Shown here in pieces: positions 39,950 to 55,464 of a stretch of DNA of 64,000 nucleotides. The notes beneath the pieces were generated by a model that was given only the letters and a program-made list of their open reading frames with translations, had not been told where the DNA came from and did not search any database. Numbering within the stretch: position 1 is the first letter of the stretch; each line of letters begins with the position of its first letter. The stretch is taken from NCBI RefSeq assembly GCF_000321225.1, contig NW_004450267.1:7300601-7364600 (forward strand). The letters run 5' to 3'. A program made the position numbers and the translations under genes. Source of the stretch: Odobenus rosmarus divergens. Its lineage: Eukaryota > Chordata > Mammalia > Carnivora > Odobenidae.

Positions 39950-40199
39950 TTGAACAGGTAGTCTTAAGCAAGAAATTGCAGCGGCTTCCAGGGAGGCAAA
40001 AGTAGAGGTATGGTGGTTATAAGAAGAAAAAGACCATAAGACAGGGACAGGAAGGATTGTTTTAGGACTGCTTTCCTTGCATATTTGTGATTCTCAATAT
40101 AAACCCTGTTGCTCACAGAATTGAAGAAGAGTATCTTTTGCCAGGACAGCTCTCTGGTCCTGGCTGGGGCTGGGATTGGGATACGGGAATTGCAACATT

Positions 40200-40220
40200 A
40201 AAAAAAAAAAAAAAAAAAAG
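40200..40220. repeat. Poly(A) tract
   Basis: An A run of about 20 bases after unique sequence; no SINE or LINE body was recognised before it. Confidence 0.7.
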
Positions 40221-41028
40221 TCATTTCCTTCCAAACCAGTTTCATGAAGTTTCCACAGATATTGTTCGGAAGCTCATTCCCAGACACCCAGAAGCCCCAA
40301 CTGTGAGGAGCCGGTTGGAATGCAAAACAAAATTTTAAAAAATGATGGGTGGAGAGCGCTTTCCCTCAGACCACACCAGCAGGGAGCAAAGAGAAGATAG
40401 TGCCTCTTTAATTTAACCCTTTCCCCATCCCTGAAAAGGACAAAGTGCCTTGGGTGTTGGATACCCTTCACACCCCAGAAACCCTACTGGCCTGGCTTTA
40501 GTTACTGTTTCAAAGTAGAAAATAATAAAAGGTAGATATTAGGTGGAACAGACATTATTAATAGGCATCACAAAGGGATATAAATATATTAGAACACCCG
40601 ATTCTGACCTTTCCAGAAGGAACCGAGGAGTCCATGAGTTGAACCAAGATGGCCTTAGCATAGACTTACTTTCTTGGTGAGCACAAAGCAAACTGAAGAA
40701 AAGATCTTTCTCCCCGTGGCGCCTGACTTCCTGACTGCTCTGTGATTTCATCTAGCTCCTGACCTCTAGTCATCAGCTGAGGAGGCCTCCAAATTTTAAC
40801 ACCTACCTACTCCTGAAGCTAAAGGATCCAATCACCAACTCAAATGGCCAACGCCACGGTCTTTCAGGAACCAAAGTATCAAGGGTCCAAATAATCCCAT
40901 CAAAAACCTTCTCAGTAAAGTAATTCCCACACAGGAAGTGAAACAGAGAGGCTCTGCTTGGCAGAGCAGGTGAGAAGGACAGAGGAACAGAACAAGGTAG
41001 AATGTGAATTGGGAATTTGCTGATTCTA

Positions 41029-44887
<3,859 letters not shown>

Positions 44888-45756
44888 TCAGGGCAGACAG
44901 GAGAGGTCAGGGTGGGGGCCAGGGCAAGAAAGTCAGACAGGGGTCATCCAACCTACCCTCCACCAGTCAGTGACATGTTAGACTGTCCTTCTCACCAGCA
45001 CACCTATGTTTATATTCATTGCTCATCTCTGCTAAGTTCACTCCATTAATGTTTCCGTTCCCTAAGGATGGGAACCACCTCTGGCTTAACTTCCCTGTGG
45101 TTCAGGGAAACTTGCAATCATAGAGCAGGGGGGATCACTCATCTTGGAGAGGCTAGGAAGAACAGAGGACTGGTGAGGGACATATATTATTTCATCTTTC
45201 AGAAAGGAGGGCTTTGCACACTCCAGGCTGCTAGATGCTGATTCCTAGAAATGTATCATGATTTTGGAAATATGCAAAAAAGGAATGGGATGCTCAATGA
45301 GAACCAAATGACGATTAATTTTAAAAATATGTGTTATGCTAAATTATTTTGTTCTTTTCAGGGCTGCTAGGTTGGTTAGAAGGTTGAATGCTAAAAATGT
45401 AGCTTATCTTAATTTCAATGTAAGTATGAGCCATTTCCCCAGTGATAGTCAAGCACTGAAATGCAGCCAGGGTGATATTACTGGTCAGGCAACTTTAAAA
45501 GTGCTAAGTATAATGTTTTGAACAGAATAAGCACTGGAAATGATGAGGAGCTGGACTGAATTACTGAAAACTCATGAAATGGTATCTCTTCCTCATACTG
45601 AAACTAGGTCTCCAGTGGTCTGCCACAGGGCTCTACTCCTAATACTCCTACAGAGCATGCTCATAAAATGATGAAGGGAAAGATGAGTTTGATGCTTGCT
45701 TAGAAATAAGGAATCTTCACCTGGCTAGCCAGAAAGATAAGCTCAGGGCTCTACCA

Positions 45757-45790
45757 GGAAAACAAAACAAAACAAAACAAAACAAAAAAC
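45757..45790. repeat. (AAAAC)n microsatellite
   Basis: About six aaaac units. Confidence 0.85.
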
Positions 45791-45819
45791 AGTACAGAGA
45801 GAAACTGGATAGACAGAAT

Positions 45820-45935
45820 TGGATGTGGATTTTGGCCCCTATTCTTTTAACTCGTCATGCCTTTGAGTAAATCACTCCACCCTTGGCTCTCTGACTTCAT
45901 GTGTAAAATAGGTTGAGGAAAGCATTAAATAAAAT
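45820..45935 (+). mobile_element. MIR SINE fragment
   Basis: 'gagtaaatcactccaccctt', 'ctctgacttcatgtgtaaaa', 'gcattaaataaaat'. Confidence 0.5.
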
Positions 45936-46234
45936 AAAGGTTAATTACCTTCTGGTTCTAACATTTCTGTAAGTCTTCCATGTTAAAAATATGGATAAAT
46001 ATCCACCTCAAGAATATTATTTCATCTAGTTAGTTCTCAGTATGGTAAATAAATCAAGATATGGCCTTTGTAATTAGGGATAAGAAAAGAAATAATAGTG
46101 ACAAAAATAGTCTCCAGATTTCAGGCAAGTTATTCTTTGTTCTTTAGGTGGGAAAGGCTCCAGATATGGCAGAAGACGTTGAGTTAACAAGATTAACAAG
46201 CCTTAGAGACAGCAGGTAAGGGGGTGGTGGTATA

Positions 46235-46430
46235 AACAATGACCTTCTTGGACAGGGGAGAAACTCTCTGAGCCTCAGTTTTATAATCTACAAAATGGGT
46301 ATAAGATCTGCTCTGCTCATCAAAGATTATGGGAATTAAATTACTTATTATTAATGCTTTAAGTAAACATATAGAATTATTTATAAACCCTTGGCATTGT
46401 GATGATTGCTATAAGGAATACAAATTATTA
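46235..46430 (+). mobile_element. MIR SINE
   Basis: 'ctctctgagcctcagtttta', 'ctacaaaatgggtataag' in sense orientation. Confidence 0.7.
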
Positions 46431-46744
46431 TTATTCAGCGTGCCTGTCATTTAGCAGCTTACAATCTAGTTGTAATTCAGTTTATTTCCTTTACAAAAAA
46501 CCTTTTTTTGTTGTAAAAACACAAAACAGTTTTCCGGACCATAGAAGCTGGGATACATATTCCTACATGTATGAATGTATTTATTTCAAATCAGTTTGAA
46601 ACCAGGAAGTTCAGGATATTGGTCACTGTTGCTTCATGTTATTTCATTTTGCCTAGAGAGCAAAAGCATTTTCTACAGGTGCTGAAGTCCCTGGGTAAAA
46701 GATAATGGGTTCTCTGAAAAATTATTTATTATTTTATAAATTAT

Positions 46745-47050
46745 TTTATAGAGAGGCAATACAGCATAATGGTTAAGAGTTTTAAGCCCCAAGTTCTACC
46801 ACATATCAGCTAGACAACCTTGGGCAAATAACCTACCCTCTCTGCACCTCAGTTTTCCTTATCAGTAGAGTGGGGATAATAATAGTGTTTACCCCCACAG
46901 AGTTGTAAATATTATTAAGTTGATACGTGTGTGTATGTCTGTATGTACATATACACAAATAAGCCAGTTATATCTCTATCTATCAATATAGATATCTGTA
47001 TCTATATATATCATTTAGAAACAGTGCCTAGCATGTGGGAAGTGATAGAT
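46745..47050 (+). mobile_element. MIR SINE, near full length, split by a (TA/GT)-rich insert
   Basis: 'acagcataatggttaagag', 'cttgggcaaataacctac', 'cctcagttttccttatcag', 'gtggggataataatag', then a GT/TA-rich tract near 46925-47010, then the MIR tail 'cagtgcctagcatgtggga'. Confidence 0.8.
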
Positions 47051-47273
47051 ATTATATTTAAAAGATACTTTTGATGCAAGCACCTCCAGTTCCCACTAGA
47101 AGGTAGCAGGAAAGTTTGAAGTACTCCTTCATTTTGGAATTGGTAAAAGATCAACACTGGATTTGGTCCTTCAGTATGCTAGGTTGAGCTGGGCCTCTCT
47201 TTGCTGTTTTTGCTGCTTTGTCCTGGGATGTCTAAGGAAAGCCTAGAGACTGAAAAGTCTAGATATTTCTAAA

Positions 47274-47368
47274 GGAAGGAAAGAAAGAAAGAGAGGAAGG
47301 AAGGAAGGAAAAGAAAGGAAAGGAAAGGAAAGGAAAGGAAAGGAAAGGAAAGGAAAGGAAAGGAAAAG
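47274..47368 (+). repeat. (GGAAA)n / GAAA purine tract
   Basis: About 90 bases of pure purine, mostly ggaaa units. Sits just before a carnivore L1 3' end and probably belongs to its purine-rich 3'UTR. Confidence 0.85.
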
Positions 47369-47389
47369 AGAATGTGAAGGAGAGATAAA

Positions 47390-47577
47390 AATTCTTAATC
47401 TCAGGAAACAAACTGAGGGTTGCTGGAGTGGTAGGGGGTGGGAGGGATGGGGTGGCTGGGTGATAGACACTGGGAAGGGTATGTGCTATGGTGAGCGTTG
47501 TGAATTGTGTAAGACTGTTGAATCACAGACCTGTACCTCTGAAACAAATAATACATTATATATTAAAAAAAAAAAAG
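47390..47577 (+). mobile_element. Carnivore-type L1 3' UTR end
   Basis: 'aaacaaactgagggttgctg', 'gggtgatagacactggg', 'gtgaattgtgtaagactg', 'acctctgaaacaaataata', then poly(A) at 47566-47577. It matches the lineage's active-L1 3' end as I recall it. Confidence 0.75.
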
Positions 47578-47579
47578 AC

Positions 47580-47798
47580 GATAGTAGGAAGGGAAAAATG
47601 AAGGGGAGTAAGTCGGAGGGGGAGACGAACCATGAGAGACTATGGACTCTGAGAAACAAACTGAGGGTTCTAGAGGGGAGGGGGGTGNNNNNNNNNNNNN
47701 NNNNNNNNNNNNNNNNNNNNNNNNNNNNNNNNNNNNNNNNNNNNNNNNNNNNNNNNNNNNNNNNNNNNNNNNNNNNNNNNNNAAAAAAAAAAAAAAAA
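47580..47798 (+). mobile_element. Second L1 3' UTR end, interrupted by gap
   Basis: 'ggagacgaaccatgagagac', 'atggactctgagaaacaaac', 'tgagggttctagagggg', then Ns (47688-47782), then poly(A) to 47798. The motif gaaacaaactgagggtt recurs about 250 bases after its first copy. Confidence 0.7.
47688..47782. other. Assembly gap (95 N)
   Basis: Run of unresolved bases inside L1 3'UTR repeat sequence. The length may be an estimate. Confidence 0.99.
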
Positions 47799-48040
47799 CC
47801 ACAACAAAACTGTGGACACCAAGCAAGTCATGTAAGAGAAAGAAAAGAAACTTGATGTCTTGAGGGAGGACAGGCATTGAGATGGAAGACTGATCAGGGT
47901 AAGGCTGGGACTTGCTGTTACAGGAATAAGAGACAGAAAAGAGGCTTATAGGGATCTTGAGAATTTTATTTGATTTAAGATAATTTTGTTCTCAGTACCA
48001 TCCTTAAGCTAATTTAATGGCTTCATAGCTTAGAGGTCCT

Positions 48041-48173
48041 TTTTTTTTTTTGCTCCACACCCAGCAGCTCCCAACGGAGCCCAGTGTGGGGCTTGAACTC
48101 ATGACCCTGAGATCATGACCTGAGCTGAGGTCAAGAGTCGGACACTTAACTGAATGAGCCACCCAGGCACCCC
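48041..48173 (-). mobile_element. CAN-SINE
   Basis: T-run, 'ctccacacccagcagctccc', '...cttgaactcatgaccctga', ending 'gccacccaggcacccc'. Diverged; no clear target duplication seen. Confidence 0.85.
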
Positions 48174-51100
48174 ATTCCCTTATTCTTAATAAAATTTGAA
48201 CACCTCTGGTGTTGGTCTAGGGAAGAAAGCATCATTTTTTTTTCTGAGGAAATCCACTGTGCCTCACGGCTCTCCCTCCTCCTGATGGTCATGCAGCTAA
48301 ATAGCAGGGGCAAAGAAATAGACCACAGAAATTACCAGATAAAAATGTGGTATCAGTGTTATAAACAAAGGGACTAGGGAAAGACTAGGGATATCTGAGG
48401 ATACACTCTGACCTCTGAAGTCAATATCTATAGAAAAGTGTGTCCTCCCCCAAAACAGTCTTTGACTAGTGAATTGAAACGGATCTCTCACATTTCTGTT
48501 CACATATTCTACTATATTATAAACAAACTCTTGTCTAAGGCAGAATCAAACCTACTTACTGCTAAGGAAAATCAGCTAAGGGATAAACGATGAAGGACAA
48601 TACTCAATGCAGCTCAGCCCAGTGGTTAGCAGGCTGATAAGAAAAGGAAGTGCTGTTCTACCTTCAAGAGGATAAAATGTCAAATAAAATTGCTAGTGAT
48701 TAAAGAGAATTTGGCTTAGAGATAGGGAAGGGGACTACAGCACCAAAGACAAAGGGTTAGTGACATCTTTCTCTATTTTTCCTTCTGTTACAAAAACAAA
48801 CAGAAGGAGAAGAGCTCTTGAATGGAATTGATATTTACTGATGATAATTCTTGATTCTGCCCCTGTCTGGCTACTCCTTGAGCATTGAAAAACTACTTTA
48901 CTTCAACTACTTCATATTTAAACTGGTAAGTGTGTGCGTGTGTATGCACATGTATGTGTGAACTCTCCAGCTTATCTCTAAAATCCCTTCCAGCTCCAAC
49001 TTGCTATGGTTTCTCTTCAAAGGCTGATGTCAAGAAGAGGGTAGCAAAGAAATGGCTCTCTAAACTGAAACACTGCAGTCACAGCTTAGACACTGAGACA
49101 TCCAAAGTCCAGAAACTTTAGCACCAGTTTGAGGATAATTATGACACCAAGATAAGACACTATTTGCAACCTAGAAAGCTTGAGTTGTGAGCCACTTGCA
49201 ATCCCATGAGGCCACATGCACACAGTCACCCCCGAGGAGCAGCGCATTTAAATTGCAGGCTCATAATGCAATTTTTTGAATAAGCACCTCTGAGGCATAC
49301 ATAAAGTGGACAGAAAGGAATATTAGTGTCCCTAAACTATGAGTAAGGATCAATATTCCATTTCTTAGGCTGCAATTTTCCTATCTGAATGTCCTATGGG
49401 TTTCCTTTTGTGTATGTGTCCATCTGACTGAGCCCTGAAGAGCATACCTAGATTGCTTTGAAAAGAATCCACACCGGAGAGCCACTCCTATTACTAATTT
49501 ACGAATTATCAGGCAGCCAGTGAGACCCAGTCAGAATGGTCTCTCCCTTCAAGCTACCACAAGCAATGACTGCCAAAACTAGATAAAATCATGGAGTGTG
49601 TGAGGTAATTGGTAGCAGCAACCACGTGTTTTTTTTCCCTATTGTTCTCCATTTTGGTTTCTCTCCCCTAGGGTAATCCTTTTTACCCTCTGCTTATGGA
49701 AAGTCTAATACATTAGCACTGCATCTTTCCCTTCAATCCACTGCTTCCAGAATGACTCTCATGTTTCAGCCATTTCCAGATGCTCTTCTTGGTCAAACAC
49801 ACCTGTACCGTGACCCATTCCTTGAGGGCTCTGCTCTTTGGTTGGCAATAATTACTTGGTCCATGTGGACGGACACACTTAGATGACTTTATGTGTTCTT
49901 CCTCTCAGAGAACACATGTGGTTGTGGCCGTGAATACTTGAATCCAAACAATGGACCCAATTTGAGAAGTTCTAGAACCTTAGCAGAGGTAAAGTTGAAG
50001 GAGGCTTTGAATGCACTACATAAAGTTGGTCCTAAGAGTGAACCAGTGAGTTCAGGAGAGGCCAGCCCATGGAGCCCATCTTGCCTGCAGAGAAAGAGGT
50101 AATAGAAAAAGGCAGGCAGGGAGGGACAAGGAAGGGAGACACTAGGAGGTCTGTAGAACTAATGAGGCTTATGGATGAGTGGTTACGGAAAGAGGTAGTC
50201 AACCGCTTTCCCCTGCTGATTGGCTGTTCCACCTGCACAGCTGTGGAGCACTGTGCTGATACAATCCACGGCCCTCAGATGTCTAGCTCCGCAGGGTGAA
50301 CCACCCTTCCCTCGTTTTGAAGAGATAGTTTTTCTTTGGCATCGACTACCAGCTTTTATTTCTTAAACAAACACCGTGACAGTTTGGCAACTGAAATAGA
50401 GGATGAAGCAGTCTTGTTTCTTGAGAGCATCATCCCTTTGGAAGACTGATTTAGTTTTGGTTCTACAGTGGGTGGGGAGAGGAACATGTGTACATGTGAG
50501 TGTCCAAGGCGTTTGCGGGATGTGTGTGTGTCTGTGTGTGCACATGCACACGCGTGTGCCTATTTGAGCAGCAAATAGCACGGAAGAATGATTTCACAAG
50601 TTCAGAAACAAATAGAAACGGGCATTTAATTAAGCTGTGTAATAAAGAGTCAAGGTTGATTATCTTGGCCACATTCTTTAGTTAATTTGACTCTCATATT
50701 ATTATTACAAAAATATCTAAAAATGGATATTTCGAAAGCCCAGCAATTGCAGCATTTCCATGGAAACACAGCAAGGAAAGAGAATTCTGTTTGGACAATC
50801 TCTGCAGAGCAGATGACACTTGCTACAAATGCCTTCTCCCTGGACAAAGAAAATGAGGACTTGGGTAAATCCTTCTCCCGACATCCTCCCTAGCTCTAGA
50901 GACCAGCAAAATGTCAGCTGCCTTCCTGTCCCCAGGCAAAAAGAAGTTATTAGAAAGTTCAGCACAATATATACGAATAGCTGAGGCTCTGCAAACATAA
51001 GCAGGTCCCGACACAGGTTTGTCCTCTCTCTTTATAGTGTAGCTCTTCTCTCCAACTGGGATAAGAAATTTTATTTTTGTAAAATAACATTATTGGGATT

Positions 51101-51847
51101 GTTATGGATTTTCAGTCAAACATATCATTGAAGGAAAATTATAAAACAAAAGAATGCAAAAGAAAATTAAATCACCCATACATTTAACTTCTTGTATACT
51201 TCTTTCTAGTCTTTGTTCTATGTGTGTATCAAAATTGTGGTCATGCTGGATATACAGTGTTTTATGTATTATACTACAAGCCCTTTCTCATGCTATTCAT
51301 GATCTTTGACAATGTGATTTTTAATGACTGTATACTATTTCGCTAGCTAGATACACTGTGATTAATGAATCACCCAACATGGACTATTTAGATAGTTTCT
51401 AATTATTCAAATTTGAAGAACACTGCAATAAATGGTTAGAAGGTTTTAACCTTCCAGACTCCCATGGTCACCAAGAATTCATGAGGCAGGGCCAAAAGGA
51501 TTAAACAGACTCTTCAATCTGTAGACGAAATGGGCCTGGAGGGTGTCTTTCTCCTATCTTCTTCCTGTTTCCTCTCTGATCCTAATTAGAGTAAATCTTT
51601 TGATGTAGGAAGTGGGAAAAAGTAAAATTATGAACTTCAGCCTGGGGAGTCACGGGAAGCCTAGGTTAAATCATTTATGAAGATGGATGTTCAGTTCCTG
51701 CTCAGAATTCTCATGTACCGGGGCTCTATCTAATTCCTTCAAAATTAAATCTCACAACAACATTCTATTACACAGTGGCATTAATGAAAAAACTCTGCAG
51801 CGAACGACTGTATGTAGATAGAAAGGAAGAAAGAAAAGGAAGGAGAA

Positions 51848-51987
51848 GGGGTGCCTGTGTGGCTCAGTCGGTTAAGTGACTCTTGATCTCAGCTCAGGTC
51901 CTGGTCTCAGGGTTGTGAGTTCAAGCCCCACAACGGGCTCTACACTGGCATTGAGCCTACTTAAAACAAACAAAAAAAAAAAAAAAA
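51848..51987 (+). mobile_element. CAN-SINE, sense
   Basis: Starts 'ggggtgcctgtgtggctcag', ends in A17. Probable target duplication aaaaggaaggag (51834-51845 and 51984-51995) within a purine-rich site. Confidence 0.9.
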
Positions 51988-52429
51988 GGAAGGAGGAAGA
52001 AATTAGCCATACCTAGGCAGGAAGGATCTCTGACAGTATTTATCAGCATCTGACCCCACACTCACAACCTGGCAACATTTTGCATTTCTCAGCTAAGATC
52101 TACCCTCCCCATCAAGGCCCTGCTCTGAGGGTTGAAAATGTACAGAGGAAAAAGAAGAGAAAGGAGAAGGAAGAAGAGCAGAGGAGGGGAGGAGATGCCA
52201 GAGGAAAACAGGAGGAGAGAGTGTGGAACAGCGGAGGCAAGCACGAGCAGTCTTCAGGAAGACAGGTAAAGTCTCTGCTGGGTGAGAAGCTCCATCACAT
52301 AGACAGACTCTTTTGTGACGCTGAGTTTCCCCATTTGAAAATATGTTTAAGAAAATCTAGATCATAAGATTATCATGATGATTCCATGTGTCTGGCAAGG
52401 AGTAGGTACCCAATTAAAAAAAAAAATAC

Positions 52430-52520
52430 TATCTACTATACATTGAGTGCTTACAGTGAACCACATCTTAGGTCAGGTAAGTCACCTGTGTTACTTCAGA
52501 CTTAATTACCCTTATTTATT
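52430..52520 (-). mobile_element. MIR SINE fragment
   Basis: 'cattgagtgcttacagtga' with 'cttattattgttattatcacc'-like continuation, reverse MIR. Confidence 0.5.
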
Positions 52521-52589
52521 ATTGTTATTATCACCATCAAATAAAGAAGAGGAGAAGAAGAAAAAGAATCTTGAAGATAAGAACTATAA

Positions 52590-52730
52590 GGGGTCTCAGG
52601 GCCACTGAATCCACCTGTACAATTTTATAGATGAGGCAACCCAGGACCAGGGACAAGTGATCTGCACAAGCTCACATGGTTCTATAGCAGCAGAATCTGG
52701 ACTAGAATCTCAGCCTTCTAGCTCCATGCA
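52590..52730 (-). mobile_element. MIR SINE fragment
   Basis: 'ttttatagatgaggcaaccc', 'gtgatctgcacaagctcaca', 'ggactagaatctcagcc'. Confidence 0.6.
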
Positions 52731-54106
52731 CAGTACATGGGAGATAATAGCTAAACTAACCTCATCCATCACCTCCCTGGGCAGCAAGCACCCCCACAGC
52801 CCTCATGGGGAACATGACTCCTGTTCATTCATGCTCCATTCCATCACCCACAGGCTCATAATTAAAAGAGAATACACAAGCCTTTGGTTTCTGAAACCAT
52901 TAATAAGAATTGGGTGAGCCACAAGCAAGCAGACAACCAGGCAGGAAAACCTGGATTAAAGTTAATCCCCTTGCTTTACAGATACTCATCAGAAAGTGGC
53001 TGTGGGTCCCACAGAGAGGAAGCAGAGCCATCTTCAGGGAGCTCGCCAGCCCTTCATCTGCCTGGGGAATCTCAGTTTAGAAAACATTATCTTTTCATGT
53101 TTTTCTCTGATAGGCACTGCAATGATTTGCATTCATTCCCACCAAGTGTCAGAAAATCCTGTGAAGTAGTAACAACCAGGCTTCTTAATGCAATTCAAAT
53201 ATCAAAAATCAACTTAATTAAGTAGGGTTAATTTTTTTTTTCCTGAGAAGCAATCAAACTTTAATTAATACTCCATTAAAATGAATTCCTGGGGGAACAC
53301 AGGCATGCATACATCTAATGAGTTCATCTGCCAAGGGTGTTATTATAGGAGATGCTAAATGTGCCTCCTTGCTGGCCACTTACTCAATTTCAGAGTGCCC
53401 CATGGTAATCAGAAATGAAAAGCAATTGCAGGTTTGCAACCCTCCTCCTCTCTATGAGCCCCTCTACCCTGCCAACAGTGTAACTTAATCCATCCTCCTG
53501 TCTCCACTCTGTGAATGATTCAGGCCCAGATTTAAGCCCAGCTGGCTTCCTCCTGCGTGAAGGGTACCTCAGTTCCCCTTCCTTCACTGGCCACCACTCC
53601 ACCATCAGGCAAGTTGAGAACCAACTCACTTTAACATCACCACCCTCTGGCAGACCTCATTAAGAATTTAATCCTCTGTTTTAAAAAGATAAAAACACAG
53701 AACACATTTGCAAACTCTGTATGCTTCTTGCTGGTAGCAAGATGATCAAAGTTCTGCAGGACTGAGTTCTGCCAGGAAACAGCAACCAAGAGAAAGTGGA
53801 TCCAGGGTGGGAAGGGAGTCTGATTTTACATTTCCTCTTGCCACGACTATTTCTACATCAGGGATCCCCAAATTTCTCCAGCTGCGGACTGAATGCTCCA
53901 GCAGACTCCCTCAGCGACCTGCCTCTGTGGCCCCCTCCTCACTAGAGATGAGAAGGGAAAAAGTTTGTTCCATTCTGGTTGAGACCTAACTACAGGTCAT
54001 CAGGAGCAAATCGTTAGCATCATCACTGTCAGGAGGCTAGTATCCCTAAGACCACCCAGGCCCCTGCGCGTACCAGCCAATGCTCCCTTCCCACAGCTCG
54101 CCTTAC

Positions 54107-54298
54107 CTCTTTGGTGTGTGTGTGGAAGGAGACAGACATGTCCAGGAGAAGCTTCCGCTGTTCCACCCTGCGCACAAAGTCCTGGATGCGTACCTCCAGG
54201 TGTCGTGCTGCCTTGTAGATCTCCTCGGGGTCACATTCCCCGGTCTGAGCCAGCTGCTCTGCGGCTTCTAGGAGCTTGTCCGCATTGGTGTAGGTATT
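54107..54298 (-). CDS. KALRN: KALRN (kalirin) coding exon, local exon 1 of 9
   Basis: Kalirin is a Rho-family guanine-nucleotide exchange factor that shapes dendritic spines. This exon codes part of its cytoplasmic spectrin-repeat rod, which positions the enzyme and binds partners. The 192-nt exon gives 64 residues in phase 0, starting NTYTNADKLLEAAEQL and ending FHTHTKE. It is bounded by acceptor ...gctggcag and donor gtaaggcg. The helix-rich, heptad-like text with EEIYKAARHLEVRIQDF matches kalirin rather than its paralogue TRIO, which I recall as reading QAAHQLEDR there. It joins in phase to the exon at 44860-44691. A CpG-rich block lies directly upstream. Identity is from recognition of the family; the boundaries are read directly from the sequence. 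Confidence 0.96.
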
Positions 54299-54309
54299 CT
54301 GCCAGCAGC

Positions 54310-54620
54310 AACAGTGAGGGAAAGTCAACTTGCAGGCACTGACCGAGCTTCGCGCCTTCCCCCAGCCCACCCGGGGCTGCCCAGAGCTGGAGCGCAGGGT
54401 GTAGGCGCTGAGCCCACAGCTCCCTGATCCGGCACGGAGGAGCTGAGCGCCAGGCTTGCCAGCCGCTTCTCAGTGAGCTAGCAGCCTGCCTGGCAGCTTG
54501 GCGTAAGTGGGCACTAGCTAGGTGCCTCCTCCGTCCCTGGGATTTCTCAGAGGTGGGGTGTCCCTGGAAAGAAGCGAGGAGGCATGCGAGAACCCCCGTC
54601 CCGGCGCGCTGAGACTCCCC
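54310..54620 (-). promoter_or_regulatory. CpG-rich block, possible internal promoter
   Basis: By hand count there are about 19 CpG in roughly 290 bases of ~60% GC sequence, far above the surrounding intron. The block sits just upstream (gene sense) of local exon 1. Its upstream edge has G-runs on the minus strand (C-runs at 54757-54772). N-terminally truncated kalirin isoforms beginning within the spectrin rod are known in the literature, which makes an internal promoter plausible. No TATA box or start codon that reads into the exon was found, so this is an inference. Confidence 0.35.
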
Positions 54621-54756
54621 ACCCTTGCGATGATCCATCACTGCCTTCACATCTCGGGCTGTAACTGCCAGAGTCAGAAATACCTCATCCACAAAGATCG
54701 TCTGTGTTTCTATGTGCAAACACCCGGGAAACAATAACTGGGAGACTTGTTCGACT

Positions 54757-54772
54757 CCCCCCCCTCCCCCCC
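54757..54772 (-). repeat. G-run pair on minus strand
   Basis: C8-T-C7 on +, so G7-A-G8 on the KALRN strand, about 460 bases upstream of local exon 1. Possible G-quadruplex by splitting runs. Confidence 0.5.
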
Positions 54773-55464
54773 GCAAGTTCCCTGTAAACTACTGGTGGTT
54801 ATCTTTTGGAACAGAGCTATCTCTTTGCAGGGGAAGGGGTCAGCAAGTCCAGGGAGCTGACAGAAGGAAGCAGCCACAGTCAGAGTGAGGAGAGGCAGGC
54901 TATTCTCTGCGCACCCAGTGAAGGCTTAATGTTTGCAGGAAGGCTGGGGAGGAGCCTGGTGATTTTATCCTGTTACTGCTTGCACACACATACTGACACA
55001 CACGTGCACACACACACTCCTCCGACCCCTGTCTGTACACACCATGGTATTCTCTAGAGCGTTTAAAAAGGCAACCAGCTTGTAATTGTTATTCATCAGG
55101 ATGGGAGTCACTGCCTTTGTAGGAATTATGCCATGGATTCAACTTTTCCTCAGCAGGCTCCCCCTAAAAAAGATCTGCTATTCCCTGATTTAGAACTGGT
55201 GACTCAAGTGTCTATCATATTTCTTAATATCCCTACAGTCATACAATGCCCTATAGAGTGGTAAACAAGTGGTTACTGGTGAGGATGCAAACCTGGCAGC
55301 AGGAAAGTATCCAATGCAAAGTGAGTGAGAACTGAAATGGATTTATGTGCAATGACTTTGCCCGTGGAGATGTGGCCTTTAGTGTCCATGGAGTTTTCAT
55401 TTTTTGTTTTGTTTTGTTTTCTGGGTTTTTTTTTTTTTTTTTGGACTCACCTGAAGATCTGGGC

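Noticed and set aside
47274..47368. CRISPR-like or satellite array
   Set aside because: Units are 4-5 bases with no spacers: a purine microsatellite in an L1 tail.
47460..47877. Open frames spanning the N run
   Set aside because: They cross unresolved bases inside L1 3'UTR sequence; translated Ns are meaningless.
54107..54370. Alternative first exon starting at 54370
   Set aside because: The extension upstream of local exon 1 is open but begins with GTG, not ATG; it reads through the splice acceptor, so it is intron.
54231..54776. 181-codon minus-strand open frame
   Set aside because: It overlaps local exon 1 in a different frame and runs across GC-rich intron. No family resemblance; open frames are expected in GC-rich DNA.
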